Assembly: GCF_001247745.1 (NCBI RefSeq)
Contig: NZ_LAIR01000002.1
Location: forward strand, 3,906,001-3,970,000
Direction: 5' to 3'
Origin: Luteipulveratus halotolerans
GTDB taxonomy: Bacteria; Actinomycetota; Actinomycetes; Actinomycetales; Dermatophilaceae
Length of the DNA stretch: 64,000 nucleotides
The position numbers and the translations under genes are program-made. Shown in pieces: positions 54,961 to 62,570 of this stretch; within the stretch, counting starts at the first letter, position 1, and every line of letters begins with the position of its first letter. The notes beneath the pieces are model-generated. The model was not told where the DNA came from. It saw nothing but the letters and a program-made list of their open reading frames with translations, and did not search any database.

Positions 54961-55251
54961 CCCCTGGGTGGACCGCAGTCGACCTCGTGCGCCGGCCTGG
55001 CGTGGTTCCAGTCCGAGGGTGAGCACCTCTACATCGACGACCGTGTCGCCGACGGCCACTCGGCCGCCGTGCACTACACGATCAACGGCGTCACCAAGAC
55101 TGCGTACAACCGCAACGGTGCCGACGGGGCCGTCGTCGACGTCAACCTCGACCTGCCCGAGGGCACGGTGATCGTCTACACCGTCTGCCTCAGCAACGAC
55201 GGCGCCGACCTCGCCGGCACGTGCAGCGGCGGCATCCGGGACTACGCATGA
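54961..55251 (+). pseudogene. 5'-truncated small secreted protein
   Basis: The frame encodes a domain seen in small secreted actinobacterial proteins: LAWFQSEGEHLYIDDRVADG and AVHYTINGVTKTAYNRNGAD, ending CSGGIRDYA. A stop (TGA) lies at 54958 and no ATG or GTG is available before the conserved part. The signal peptide is therefore missing. Its stop overlaps the phoD start by 4 bases, so the intact gene was once in an operon with phoD. Confidence 0.65.
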
Positions 55252-56807
55252 GTGGCCTGCAGCTCAGCCGGCGCCACCTGCTCATCGGGTCCGGCGCGAC
55301 CGCCACGCTCGCGTTCCTGTCGTCGCGGCTGGAGTACGCCGCCGCGGCCGCCTCGAACCCGTTCACCCTCGGTGTCGCCTCCGGTGACCCGCTCAGCGAC
55401 CGCGCGATCCTGTGGACCCGCCTGGCTGTCGACCCGTTCTCGACGGCCTCGCCCGGAGGCATGGGCACCGCGCCGGTCGACGTCGCGTGGGAGGTCGCCA
55501 AGGACGCGACGTTCGCGACCGTCGTACGCTCCGGCACCGTCACGACGACCGCGGCGGGTGGGTACGCCGCGCACGTCGACGCCACCGGGCTCGCGGCCGG
55601 GACGGCGTACTACTACAGGTTCCACGCGAAGTCGGGCACCACGACGTACACCTCGCCCGTCGGCATCACCCGCACGGCGCCGGCGCCCGGGACGAAGCCC
55701 GCGTCGCTGAAGTTCGTGACGGCCTCGTGCGCGCGTTACGACCAGGGCTACTACCACGCGTACCAGGCGATGGCCGACGACCACCCCGACCTCGTGGTCT
55801 TCCTCGGCGACTACATCTACGAATACCCCACGGAGACCGGTGCGATCCGCCCGCTCAAGGGCGTGCCGTCGATCACGGGCCCGGACTCGCGCGGGTCGGC
55901 GTACATCGACACGCTCGTCGAGTATCGGATCCGGCACGCCGAGCACAAGACCGACAAGCAGCTGCAGGCCGCGCACCGGGCGGCGCCGTGGATCGTGGTC
56001 TACGACGACCACGAGGTGCGCAACAACTGGTACGCCGAGAACACCGCCGACGACCCGATCACGCGCAAAGCCGCGGCCTTTCAGGCGTGGTACGAGAACA
56101 TGCCCGTACGCGTCGCGGCCCCTCCCGGCGACGGCACGATCCAGTCCTACCGCCGCGTCCCGTGGGGCACGCTCGCGCGGTTCGACATGCTCGACACGCG
56201 CCAGTACCGCGACAAGCAGGCCGAGGCGAAGGCCTGCACCGTCATCGACGACGCGGGTCGCACGCTCGTCGGCAAGACCCAGGAGAAGTGGCTGCTCGAC
56301 GGGTTCGCCGACCGCACACCGCAGTGGAACCTGATCGGCCAGCAGGTGATCTTCTCGCCGAAGCAGAACTCCACCAACCACTGCGACGTCAACACCGACG
56401 CCTGGGACGGCTACCGACCCGAGCGCGATGCCGTCGCTAACGGCTGGGTCGCGGCCGGCGTACGCAACCCGGTCGTGCTCACGGGCGACGTGCACCGCCA
56501 CTTCGCGGCGAACGTGTGCCGGACGAGCGACCTCACCGACCCGATCGGTGCCGAGCTGATCACGTCATCGATCTCGAGCACGGGAATCCGTGGCACTGAA
56601 GGGGATCCGAACATCTCGGCCTCCCCGAACGTGCTCTACGGGAAGAACTGGCGCGGGTACGTGCGGGCCACCGTCACCGCGTCATCGCTCACCGCGGACT
56701 TCCGCTGCGTCGACGACGTGGACAAGACGTCGTACGCCGACGTGCGGGTCTTCACGGACAAGACCTTCGTGGTCGAGGACGGAGCACGCCGCCTGACCGA
56801 GGCCTGA
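55248..56807 (+). CDS. phoD: Alkaline phosphatase D (PhoD-like), Tat-exported
   Basis: This 519-residue phosphodiesterase/phosphomonoesterase has a Tat signal (LSRRHLLIGSGATATLAF). Metal-binding segments are FVTASCARYDQGYYHAYQAM, VFLGDYIYEY, VVYDDHEVRNNWYAEN and LTGDVHRHFAANV. The N-terminal beta-sandwich and C-terminal metallophosphatase are both present. It releases phosphate from organic esters at the cell surface. The ATG overlaps the upstream truncated gene (ATGA at 55248-55251). Confidence 0.95.
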   Translation: MSGLQLSRRHLLIGSGATATLAFLSSRLEYAAAAASNPFTLGVASGDPLSDRAILWTRLAVDPFSTASPGGMGTAPVDVAWEVAKDATFATVVRSGTVTTTAAGGYAAHVDATGLAAGTAYYYRFHAKSGTTTYTSPVGITRTAPAPGTKPASLKFVTASCARYDQGYYHAYQAMADDHPDLVVFLGDYIYEYPTETGAIRPLKGVPSITGPDSRGSAYIDTLVEYRIRHAEHKTDKQLQAAHRAAPWIVVYDDHEVRNNWYAENTADDPITRKAAAFQAWYENMPVRVAAPPGDGTIQSYRRVPWGTLARFDMLDTRQYRDKQAEAKACTVIDDAGRTLVGKTQEKWLLDGFADRTPQWNLIGQQVIFSPKQNSTNHCDVNTDAWDGYRPERDAVANGWVAAGVRNPVVLTGDVHRHFAANVCRTSDLTDPIGAELITSSISSTGIRGTEGDPNISASPNVLYGKNWRGYVRATVTASSLTADFRCVDDVDKTSYADVRVFTDKTFVVEDGARRLTEA

Positions 56808-56826
56808 CCACACCCGATCGGCCCGG

Positions 56827-57015
56827 TCAGGCGGAGGTCGTACGACCGTGGCGCGAGCAGTCGGCCGACCAGCCGGTCGGGGTGACCTGGACCTTCGTAC
56901 GCCGACCGCACGCCTCGCAGTAGCGTGGCGGTTCGAGGGCGAGCAGCGTCGTACAGCGTTGGTGGTCAACGGTTTTCGCGTCCTGCCCGCAGTGCCCGCA
57001 GAACGGTCGGTCCAC
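56827..57015 (-). CDS. bsaP: Biotin synthase auxiliary protein BsaP
   Basis: This 62-residue protein has the compact CxxC-rich pattern of BsaP: PFCGHCGQDA at the N-terminus, EPPRYCEACGRRTKVQVTP and WSADCSRHG. In mycobacteria BsaP is needed for BioB to work, probably by aiding its iron-sulfur cluster. It lies downstream of bioB on the same strand, separated by a repeat array of about 330 bases. GTG at 57015 is chosen; the open frame continues upstream only because the 21- and 27-bp repeats lack stops. Confidence 0.85.
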   Translation of the reverse strand: MDRPFCGHCGQDAKTVDHQRCTTLLALEPPRYCEACGRRTKVQVTPTGWSADCSRHGRTTSA

Positions 57016-57046
57016 GCCCTCGCCGGTCGAGTCGGCCCGCTCGCCG

Positions 57047-57345
57047 GTCGAGCAGGATCCGTCGCTGGTCGAGCAGGACCCGTCGCTGGTTGAGCAGGAT
57101 CCGTCGCTGGTTGAGCAGGACCCGTCGCTGGTTGAGCCGGACCGGAGCGCTAGCGGAGGTCCGTGTCGAAACCCGGTGACTCCTCCGCGCGAGTCTCCCT
57201 GTGCGGCACCAGGTTTCGACACGGTCTCGCCTAGCGGCTCGCCCGGCTCAACCGGCGGTGCAGGCTCGCCCGGCTCAACCGGCGGTGCAGGCTCGCCCGG
57301 CTCAACCGGCGGTGCAGGCTCGCCTACTCGACCGGCGGTCGGCTC
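57047..57345. repeat. REP-like array between bioB and bsaP
   Basis: Holds four 21-bp units (GTCGCTGGTTGAGCAGGA type) at about 57047-57137, an inverted pair GTGTCGAAACC / GGTTTCGACAC in the centre, and three 27-bp units at 57237, 57264 and 57291 (GCTCGCCCGGCTCAACCGG). The largest repeat cluster in the window. Confidence 0.85.
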
Positions 57346-57347
57346 GT

Positions 57348-58361
57348 TCACAGGGTCTCGTTGAGGGCCTTGATCGGCATCTTGAGGCCGTCGAGGAGCG
57401 TGAGGTCTTCCTTCGGGTCACGGCCGAGCGTCGTCAGGTAGTTGCCGACGATCACGGCGTTGATGCCGCCGAGCAGACCGTCGCGGGTGCCGAGGTCGCC
57501 GAGGGTGAGCTCGCGCCCACCGGCGTACCGCAGGATCGTGCGCGGCAGGGCGAGTCGGAAGGCCGCGATGGTGCGCAGCGCGTCGTCGGCCGACATCGGC
57601 TCGAGGTCACCGAACGGCGTACCGGGCCTGGGGTTGAGGAAGTTGAGCGGCACCTCGTGGGGTTCGAGTCGGCCGAGGTCAGCCGCGAGCTCGGCTCTCT
57701 GCTCGAGGGATTCGCCCATACCGACCAGGCCGCCGCAGCACAGCTCCATGCCGGAGTCCTTGACCATGGTGCAGGTGTCCCAGCGCTCCTCCCACGAGTG
57801 CGTGGTGACGACGCTGGGGAAGTACGAGCGGCCGGCCTCGAGGTTGTGGTTGTAGCGGTGCACGCCCATGTCGACCATGTCGTCGACCTGCTCCTGGGTG
57901 AGCATGCCGAGCGAGGCGGCGACGTTGATGTCGACGGCCGCCTTGATGGCCGCGACGCCCTCGCGCATCTGCTTCATGAGGCGCGCGTCCGGTCCGCGTA
58001 CGGCTGCGACGATGCAGAACTCCGACGCGCCGGTCTCGCGGGTCTGCTGCGCGGCGCGCACCAGCTCGGGGATGTCGAGCCACACCGACCGCACAGGCGA
58101 GGTGAACTGGCCCGACTGCGAGCAGAAGTGACAGTCCTCGGGGCAGCCGCCGGTCTTGAGCGACACGATGCCCTCGACCTCGACGTCGGGCCCGTTGTAC
58201 TTCATGCGGACCTCGTGGGCGAGAGCCAGCAGCGGCTCGAGCTGGTCGTCGGAGGTCTGCAGCACCTCCAGGATCTGCTGCTCGTCGAGGGCCTCGCCGC
58301 GGTCGAGCACCTGCTCGCGGGCGCGGTCGAGGATGGACGTCGTCGTCGTGGTCGAGGTCAC
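57348..58361 (-). CDS. bioB: Biotin synthase BioB
   Basis: This 337-residue radical SAM enzyme inserts sulfur into dethiobiotin. The SAM-binding cluster motif is GGCPEDCHFCSQSGQF (CxxxCxxC), followed by YNHNLEAGRSYFPSVVTTHS and FLNPRPGTPFGDLEP. The N-terminal region LDEQQILEVLQTSDDQLEPL is typical. The start GTG at 58361 (VTSTTTTTSILDRA) is likely; GTG at 58391 is an alternative. The repressor-type palindrome at 58384 suggests BioQ control. It is upstream of bsaP. Confidence 0.95.
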   Translation of the reverse strand: MTSTTTTTSILDRAREQVLDRGEALDEQQILEVLQTSDDQLEPLLALAHEVRMKYNGPDVEVEGIVSLKTGGCPEDCHFCSQSGQFTSPVRSVWLDIPELVRAAQQTRETGASEFCIVAAVRGPDARLMKQMREGVAAIKAAVDINVAASLGMLTQEQVDDMVDMGVHRYNHNLEAGRSYFPSVVTTHSWEERWDTCTMVKDSGMELCCGGLVGMGESLEQRAELAADLGRLEPHEVPLNFLNPRPGTPFGDLEPMSADDALRTIAAFRLALPRTILRYAGGRELTLGDLGTRDGLLGGINAVIVGNYLTTLGRDPKEDLTLLDGLKMPIKALNETL

Positions 58362-58383
58362 AACGGCGATTGTGCACCATCTC

Positions 58384-58396
58384 CTGAACACTGTTC
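58384..58396. promoter_or_regulatory. BioQ-like operator before bioB
   Basis: TGAACACTGTTCA is a perfect inverted repeat (6-1-6). It resembles, from memory, the TGAAC-N3-GTTAC site of the biotin repressor BioQ in actinobacteria. It sits 22 bases upstream of the bioB GTG, in a good position to block transcription. AGGAG lies next to it. Confidence 0.6.
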
Positions 58397-58424
58397 AATT
58401 GGGCAGGTTCAGTCGGCCCTCGGG

Positions 58425-59483
58425 TCAGGGGAGGAGGAGGGCCGAGTCGCCGAACTCGTGCCACAGGTAGCCCTCGGCCACGGCCGCGTCGTACGCCGCC
58501 TGCGTCAGCTCGGCACCCGCGATCGACTCCACGAGCAACAGGTGCGACGCCTCGGGGTTGTGCCACCCGGTGATGAGCCCGTCGACCACGCGTGCAGGGT
58601 CGGCCGGTGAGATGACCCTCTCGGTCCAGCCCCGCGCCGCCACCACGCGACCGCCGGGGGCGACAGCCGACTCGAGGGCCCGCGTGACCGTCGTGCCGAC
58701 GGCGATGACGCGCCCACCCGTCGCGCGGGTGGCGTTGACGAGCCGCGCGGTCGCGTCGGGCACCTCGAACCTCTCGGCCTGGGGTGCCTCGCCCGCGTCC
58801 TGCGACGACACGCCCGTGTGCAGCGTGATGGGTGCGACGCCCACGCCTCTGGCGATCAGCCTGGTGATGATCTGGTCGGTGAAAGGCCTTCCAGCAGAAG
58901 GCATCTCGGCCGAACCGGGAACCGTGGAGAAGACCGCCTGGTACGCCGACAGCGGGTACGCACGGTCGAGGTAGCCGTACGCGATCGGTCGCCCGTGCCG
59001 CGTAAGCGCGTCATCGAGGTCACCGTCGACGCTGACGCGCCAGAGCCGGTTGCCCTCACCGGTCGGTGAGGAGTCGGCACGCGGGTACGGCTCCAGGAGG
59101 GTGAGGACGAGCGTGCTCACCTCGATGTGCTCGCCGGCGACCGCGTCGAGGACGGGCGCGGCTGCGTCGGGTGCCGTACGCAGCTCGATCACCCAGGTGC
59201 CGTCGTCCAGCGGTGTGGCGGCGTGGACGACGACCCGGCCGTGCGCCGTACGCCACCCGTCGATCTCTGCGGCGGTCGTCGCGGAGTTGTTGACGACGAC
59301 GAGGTCGCCCGGGCCGAGCTCGTCGGGCAGGTCGCGGAAGCGCCCGTGGTGGATGCCGTCCGCGCTCGCGACGAGCAGGCGTACGCCGTCGCGAGTCAGC
59401 CCGCGTGCCTCGGCGGGTGCGGGTGCGGTCGTGTCGTCCGGGGCGCGGAAACGCGTGGTGGGGTGGGTGTCGAGCAGTGTCAT
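58425..59483 (-). CDS. QueA-like S-adenosylmethionine:tRNA ribosyltransferase-isomerase family protein
   Basis: This 352-residue protein matches the QueA family in several segments: DLPDELGPGDLVVVNNSATT, FTDQIITRLIARGVGVAPIT and RVIAVGTTVTRALESA. The C-terminal part GLITGWHNPEASHLLLVESI differs from the usual LITNFHLPKS pattern, so it is probably a paralogue rather than housekeeping QueA. The substrate is therefore uncertain. It overlaps the SDR gene by 4 bases (ATGA at 59480-59483) and is translated from within that transcript. Confidence 0.8.
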   Translation of the reverse strand: MTLLDTHPTTRFRAPDDTTAPAPAEARGLTRDGVRLLVASADGIHHGRFRDLPDELGPGDLVVVNNSATTAAEIDGWRTAHGRVVVHAATPLDDGTWVIELRTAPDAAAPVLDAVAGEHIEVSTLVLTLLEPYPRADSSPTGEGNRLWRVSVDGDLDDALTRHGRPIAYGYLDRAYPLSAYQAVFSTVPGSAEMPSAGRPFTDQIITRLIARGVGVAPITLHTGVSSQDAGEAPQAERFEVPDATARLVNATRATGGRVIAVGTTVTRALESAVAPGGRVVAARGWTERVISPADPARVVDGLITGWHNPEASHLLLVESIAGAELTQAAYDAAVAEGYLWHEFGDSALLLP

Positions 59484-60253
59484 GCGTGGGCTCCTTGGTC
59501 TCGATACGACTCCGCTAGCGCTCCGTCTACTCGACCGGCGGACTCGTCTTGTCGATCGGCGGGCTCGGCCAGCGACAGGGCGGGGAAGTCGGCGGCCTTG
59601 TAGCGGCCGGACGAGGGCCGCGCGTCGAGCAGGCCGAGCAGGTGCGGGACGACGGTCGCCGGCAGGGGGCGGTCGGAGATGTCCTCGCCGGGGAAGGCGT
59701 CCTGGTGCATCTGGGTGCGCATGTCACCCGGGTCGACGGCGTACGCGGTGATGGCGGGGTTCTCGGCGGCGTACGTGAGGGTCATGTGCTCCAGCGCCGC
59801 CTTGCTCGCGCCGTACAGCCCCCACGTCTCGTAGTGCTCGGCGGCTGCGTCGGACGTGATCGACAGGAGCACGCCGTGCGCGGCCGTGAGATGCGGCAGC
59901 AGCGCGCCGGTCAGGATCAGGGGTGCACCGATGTTGGTCTGCCACAACGCTTTCAGCTCGTCGACGGTGGTGCCGGCGAGCGGTCGCATCGGCAGCCGAC
60001 CCAGCGTGCTGGCGTTGTGGACGAGCAGGTTGAGACCGCCGGCGCGCTCCACGGCTGTGACGAGATCGTCCTTGTGAGCGGCATCGGTCACGTCGCCCGA
60101 GATGGCGACCACACCGTCCAGCCCGGCGGTCGCCTCGGCCAGGCGGTCGGCGTCCCGGCCGTCGGTGATCACGGTCCAGTGCTCGCTCGCCAGGGTGCGG
60201 ACGAGCTCGAGCCCGAGACCTGCGGAGCCTCCGGTGATGAGTGCGACAGGCAT
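59480..60253 (-). CDS. Short-chain dehydrogenase/reductase, probable SoxR target
   Basis: This 257-residue protein has the Rossmann motif ALITGGSAGLGLELV at the N-terminus and the catalytic YGASK near residue 150. NLLVHNASTLGRL replaces the NNAG motif of classical members. The C-terminal ~20 residues are encoded by a REP-like half element at 59497. It is divergent from a SoxR gene with a SoxR box in between, so redox control is likely. Confidence 0.85.
   Translation of the reverse strand: MPVALITGGSAGLGLELVRTLASEHWTVITDGRDADRLAEATAGLDGVVAISGDVTDAAHKDDLVTAVERAGGLNLLVHNASTLGRLPMRPLAGTTVDELKALWQTNIGAPLILTGALLPHLTAAHGVLLSITSDAAAEHYETWGLYGASKAALEHMTLTYAAENPAITAYAVDPGDMRTQMHQDAFPGEDISDRPLPATVVPHLLGLLDARPSSGRYKAADFPALSLAEPADRQDESAGRVDGALAESYRDQGAHA
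59497..59541. repeat. REP-like half element inside the SDR 3' end
   Basis: GGTCTCGATACGACTCC, CGCTAGCG and CTCGACCGGCGG are typical REP-family pieces. They are contained in the coding region and the leader of the QueA-like gene. Confidence 0.7.
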
Positions 60254-60296
60254 GACGTTCTCCTTGTGGTCGGCGCTTCTGTCATGCATCCTGAAA

Positions 60297-60314
60297 CGTG
60301 AAGGCAACTTGAGG
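60297..60314. promoter_or_regulatory. SoxR box
   Basis: CGTGAAGGCAACTTGAGG matches the SoxR operator consensus CCTCAAGTTAACTTGAGG at 14 of 18 positions, including a perfect right half (ACTTGAGG). It lies between the divergent SDR and SoxR genes, ending nine bases before the SoxR start. Confidence 0.75.
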
Positions 60315-60322
60315 TCAAGGGG

Positions 60323-60805
60323 TTGGTTCCGATCAACAAGCACGACAAGCTCGCGGTCGGTGAGGTGGCCCAGCGCAGCGGGTTCGCACCGTCGGCGCTG
60401 CGCTACTACGAGGCGCAGGGTCTGGTGACCGCGGTGCGGACGAGCGGTGGCCAGCGCCGTTACGAGCGCAGCGTTCTCCGACGGCTGGCGTTCATCCGAG
60501 CGGCCAGCAACGTCGGTCTGTCGCTCGACGAGATCCGGGTCGAGCTCGATCAGCTGCCTGACGGTCGTACGCCGAATCGTGCTGACTGGCAACGCATCTC
60601 GCACCACTGGCGTGGTCGGCTTGACGAGCAGATCAAGGCGCTGGAGCGGTTGCGTGACGGACTCGAGAGCTGCATCGGCTGCGGCTGCCTGTCCATGGCG
60701 ACGTGCGGTTTCACCAACCCCGACGACCAGGCGGCGAACGACGAACGCGCACCCGGCGCGGCGTACCTGCCCTCGCTGCTGCGCCGACCCCACCTGGCTC
60801 GATGA
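60323..60805 (+). CDS. soxR: SoxR-type MerR-family redox regulator
   Basis: This 160-residue regulator has a MerR helix-turn-helix (VGEVAQRSGFAPSALRYYEA) and a dimerisation helix. The [2Fe-2S] cluster ligands are in SCIGCGCLSMATCGF (CxxCxCx5C). It senses redox-active compounds. The TTG at 60323 is preceded by GAGG and puts the fold at the natural place. Its target is probably the divergent SDR gene, as in other actinobacteria, where SoxR controls reductases rather than SoxS. Confidence 0.9.
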   Translation: MVPINKHDKLAVGEVAQRSGFAPSALRYYEAQGLVTAVRTSGGQRRYERSVLRRLAFIRAASNVGLSLDEIRVELDQLPDGRTPNRADWQRISHHWRGRLDEQIKALERLRDGLESCIGCGCLSMATCGFTNPDDQAANDERAPGAAYLPSLLRRPHLAR

Positions 60806-60904
60806 CGAAAGTTCGCCAGCCGTGCAACCTCGGCGTCGGTCGGGCGTCTTGACGGGTGTACGACGCAGGCAGGGGGCCGGGCGTCACGTCAGCAGGGGGA
60901 AGTC

Positions 60905-61750
60905 ATGCACAAGAGCAACCGCAACGCACTGCTCGGTGGAGTCGCCGGGGTCGCCACGATCGCGGCGCTGGCATTCACGTCGGCCGGAGGTTCTGGTGGT
61001 GGGGCCGGGTTGATGCCGGCCGCGGGTGGTGCCGGTACGCCGACCGTCACGGTCGCGCCGCCGCTGGCCACGCCGTCCGCCACCGACGCGCCGGCGGACG
61101 GCACGAGCGAACCGGCTGACGAGGCGAGCACCACTGGTACGTCTACGGATTCGCCGTCCGACGACACTCCGTCGGAGACCAGCACGAAGCCCACCGAGCC
61201 GGCCGAGACCACGACGCCGTCCGCATCGTCGTCCTCGACCGCCGAAGAGCCCACCAGCAACGGTGGCCGACTTGACCCGCCGTCCCCGACCGCTGGGCTC
61301 ACGGTCAGCGAGAACGGTTACACGCTGCACGCCTACCCGGGCTACTGCACACCGCCGCAGACGCAGGAGCACCTGCGTACGACCAGCGTGATCCTCTCCG
61401 CACCGGAGGAGGCTGCGACCAAGGCGTGGGGCTGGCGCATTCGTATCGAGGGTGCAGGCGGCGGCTCCAAGACCTATGTCCCCAAGGACATCGACTTCCA
61501 GAGCGGTGCACTGCCGGCAGCGCCACTGCAGTGGACCGGCACGAACGACGACTTCTCGATCGTGGTCTACCGCGAAGGACCCACTCACCTCTTCGAGAAG
61601 GTCCTGACGATGAACAGCAAGGACGCCGCGAACTTCGCCGACCAGGTGTCGCGCTGGTGCGACGGCAAGAGCAGCGGCTCCGACCAGGGCGGCGACACGT
61701 CCACGCCGCCGAGCTCGAAGCCGACCGGCCCCAAGATCCAGGCCGGCTGA
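60905..61750 (+). CDS. Secreted/membrane-anchored protein with Ser/Thr/Pro linker
   Basis: This 281-residue protein has an N-terminal hydrophobic segment (LLGGVAGVATIAALAFTSAG) that could be a signal or anchor. A long Thr/Ser/Pro/Glu linker (about residues 45-120) leads to a domain with YTLHAYPGYCTPPQTQEHLR and FSIVVYREGPTHLFEKVL. The last 25 residues are again low complexity. Function unknown. GGGGGAAGTC upstream of the ATG supports the start. Confidence 0.7.
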   Translation: MHKSNRNALLGGVAGVATIAALAFTSAGGSGGGAGLMPAAGGAGTPTVTVAPPLATPSATDAPADGTSEPADEASTTGTSTDSPSDDTPSETSTKPTEPAETTTPSASSSSTAEEPTSNGGRLDPPSPTAGLTVSENGYTLHAYPGYCTPPQTQEHLRTTSVILSAPEEAATKAWGWRIRIEGAGGGSKTYVPKDIDFQSGALPAAPLQWTGTNDDFSIVVYREGPTHLFEKVLTMNSKDAANFADQVSRWCDGKSSGSDQGGDTSTPPSSKPTGPKIQAG

Positions 61751-61757
61751 GTCCGAC

Positions 61758-61894
61758 CCGCTGGTTGAGCCGGTCCGAGGCCCTAGCCGAGGGCCGTGTC
61801 GAAACCAAGGTGCCGACGAGGGAGGGTCTCCCCGCGACTCACCTCGGTTTCGACACGGGCTCGCGCCAGGGCGCTCGCCCGGCTCAACCAGCGG
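61758..61894. repeat. REP-like palindromic element
   Basis: CCCGCTGGTTGAGCCGG at the left and CCGGCTCAACCAGCGG at the right form the outer arms. The inner pair is GTGTCGAAACC / GGTTTCGACAC. It lies between convergent genes; its right end overlaps the response regulator stop by about ten bases. Confidence 0.8.
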
Positions 61895-62570
61895 AGAGGG
61901 CGGGTTCGTACATCACCGTCGGCCTGCCGGCACCGCCCGACCGTTGGGTGCGACGCAGTGTGCCGAGCTCGACGAGGTGCTCCAGGTAGCGGCGGGCCGT
62001 CACGCGTGAGACGCCCACCTGCGTACCGACCTCGCTCGCCGTCCAGGCGCTCGAGCCGGCGCCCAGCAGCTCGCGAACCTGCTGCAACGTCTCAGGGCTC
62101 AGCCCCTTGGGCAACGCCGTGTCGCGCGACGAGCGCATCGCCGCGAACGCTGCGTCGAGGGTCTGCTGGTCGAGTGCTGCGTCCGACGACAGCGCCTCAC
62201 GGAAGTCGAGGTAGCCCCGCAGCCGGGCCTGCAGCATCGCCGCCGTGAACGGCTTGATGACGTAGCCGAGGACGCCCTGCGCGGCGGCCCGGCGTACGAC
62301 GTCGACGTCGCGTGCCGCCGTCACGGCGATGACGTGCCCGGGGTGGCCGGCGGCCCGCAGCCGACGCAGCAGGTCGAGGCCGTGGCCGTCGGGCAGCTGC
62401 ATGTCGAGCAGCACGAGGTCGACCTCGGTGCTGGACAGGAGGCGTACGGCGTCGGCCATCGTCGCAGCCGTGCCGACGACCTCGAAGCCGTCGACCCGCT
62501 CGACGTAGGTGCGGTGGGCGCGGGCCGCGACGGGTTCGTCCTCGACGACGAGCACGCGGACGGCGGTCAC
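61884..62570 (-). CDS. CitB/DcuR-type response regulator
   Basis: This 228-residue response regulator has a receiver domain (VRVLVVEDEPVAARAHRTY; Asp in DLVLLDMQLPDG; Lys in GYVIKPF). Its C-terminal helix-turn-helix (WTASEVGTQVGVSRVTARRY) is typical of the CitB family. The GTG at 62570 overlaps the kinase gene stop (GTGA). It probably controls uptake of a C4-dicarboxylate, citrate or similar carboxylate; the target is outside the window. Confidence 0.85.
   Translation of the reverse strand: MTAVRVLVVEDEPVAARAHRTYVERVDGFEVVGTAATMADAVRLLSSTEVDLVLLDMQLPDGHGLDLLRRLRAAGHPGHVIAVTAARDVDVVRRAAAQGVLGYVIKPFTAAMLQARLRGYLDFREALSSDAALDQQTLDAAFAAMRSSRDTALPKGLSPETLQQVRELLGAGSSAWTASEVGTQVGVSRVTARRYLEHLVELGTLRRTQRSGGAGRPTVMYEPALSAG

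Noticed and set aside
53478..55022. Plus-strand frame of 514 codons through the MFS gene
   Set aside because: Arg/Ala/Gly-rich shadow frame; the MFS frame has membrane helices.
57016..57351. Extension of the BsaP frame upstream to give a 174-residue protein
   Set aside because: The additional sequence is a translation of the 21- and 27-bp repeats; BsaP proteins are about 60-70 residues.
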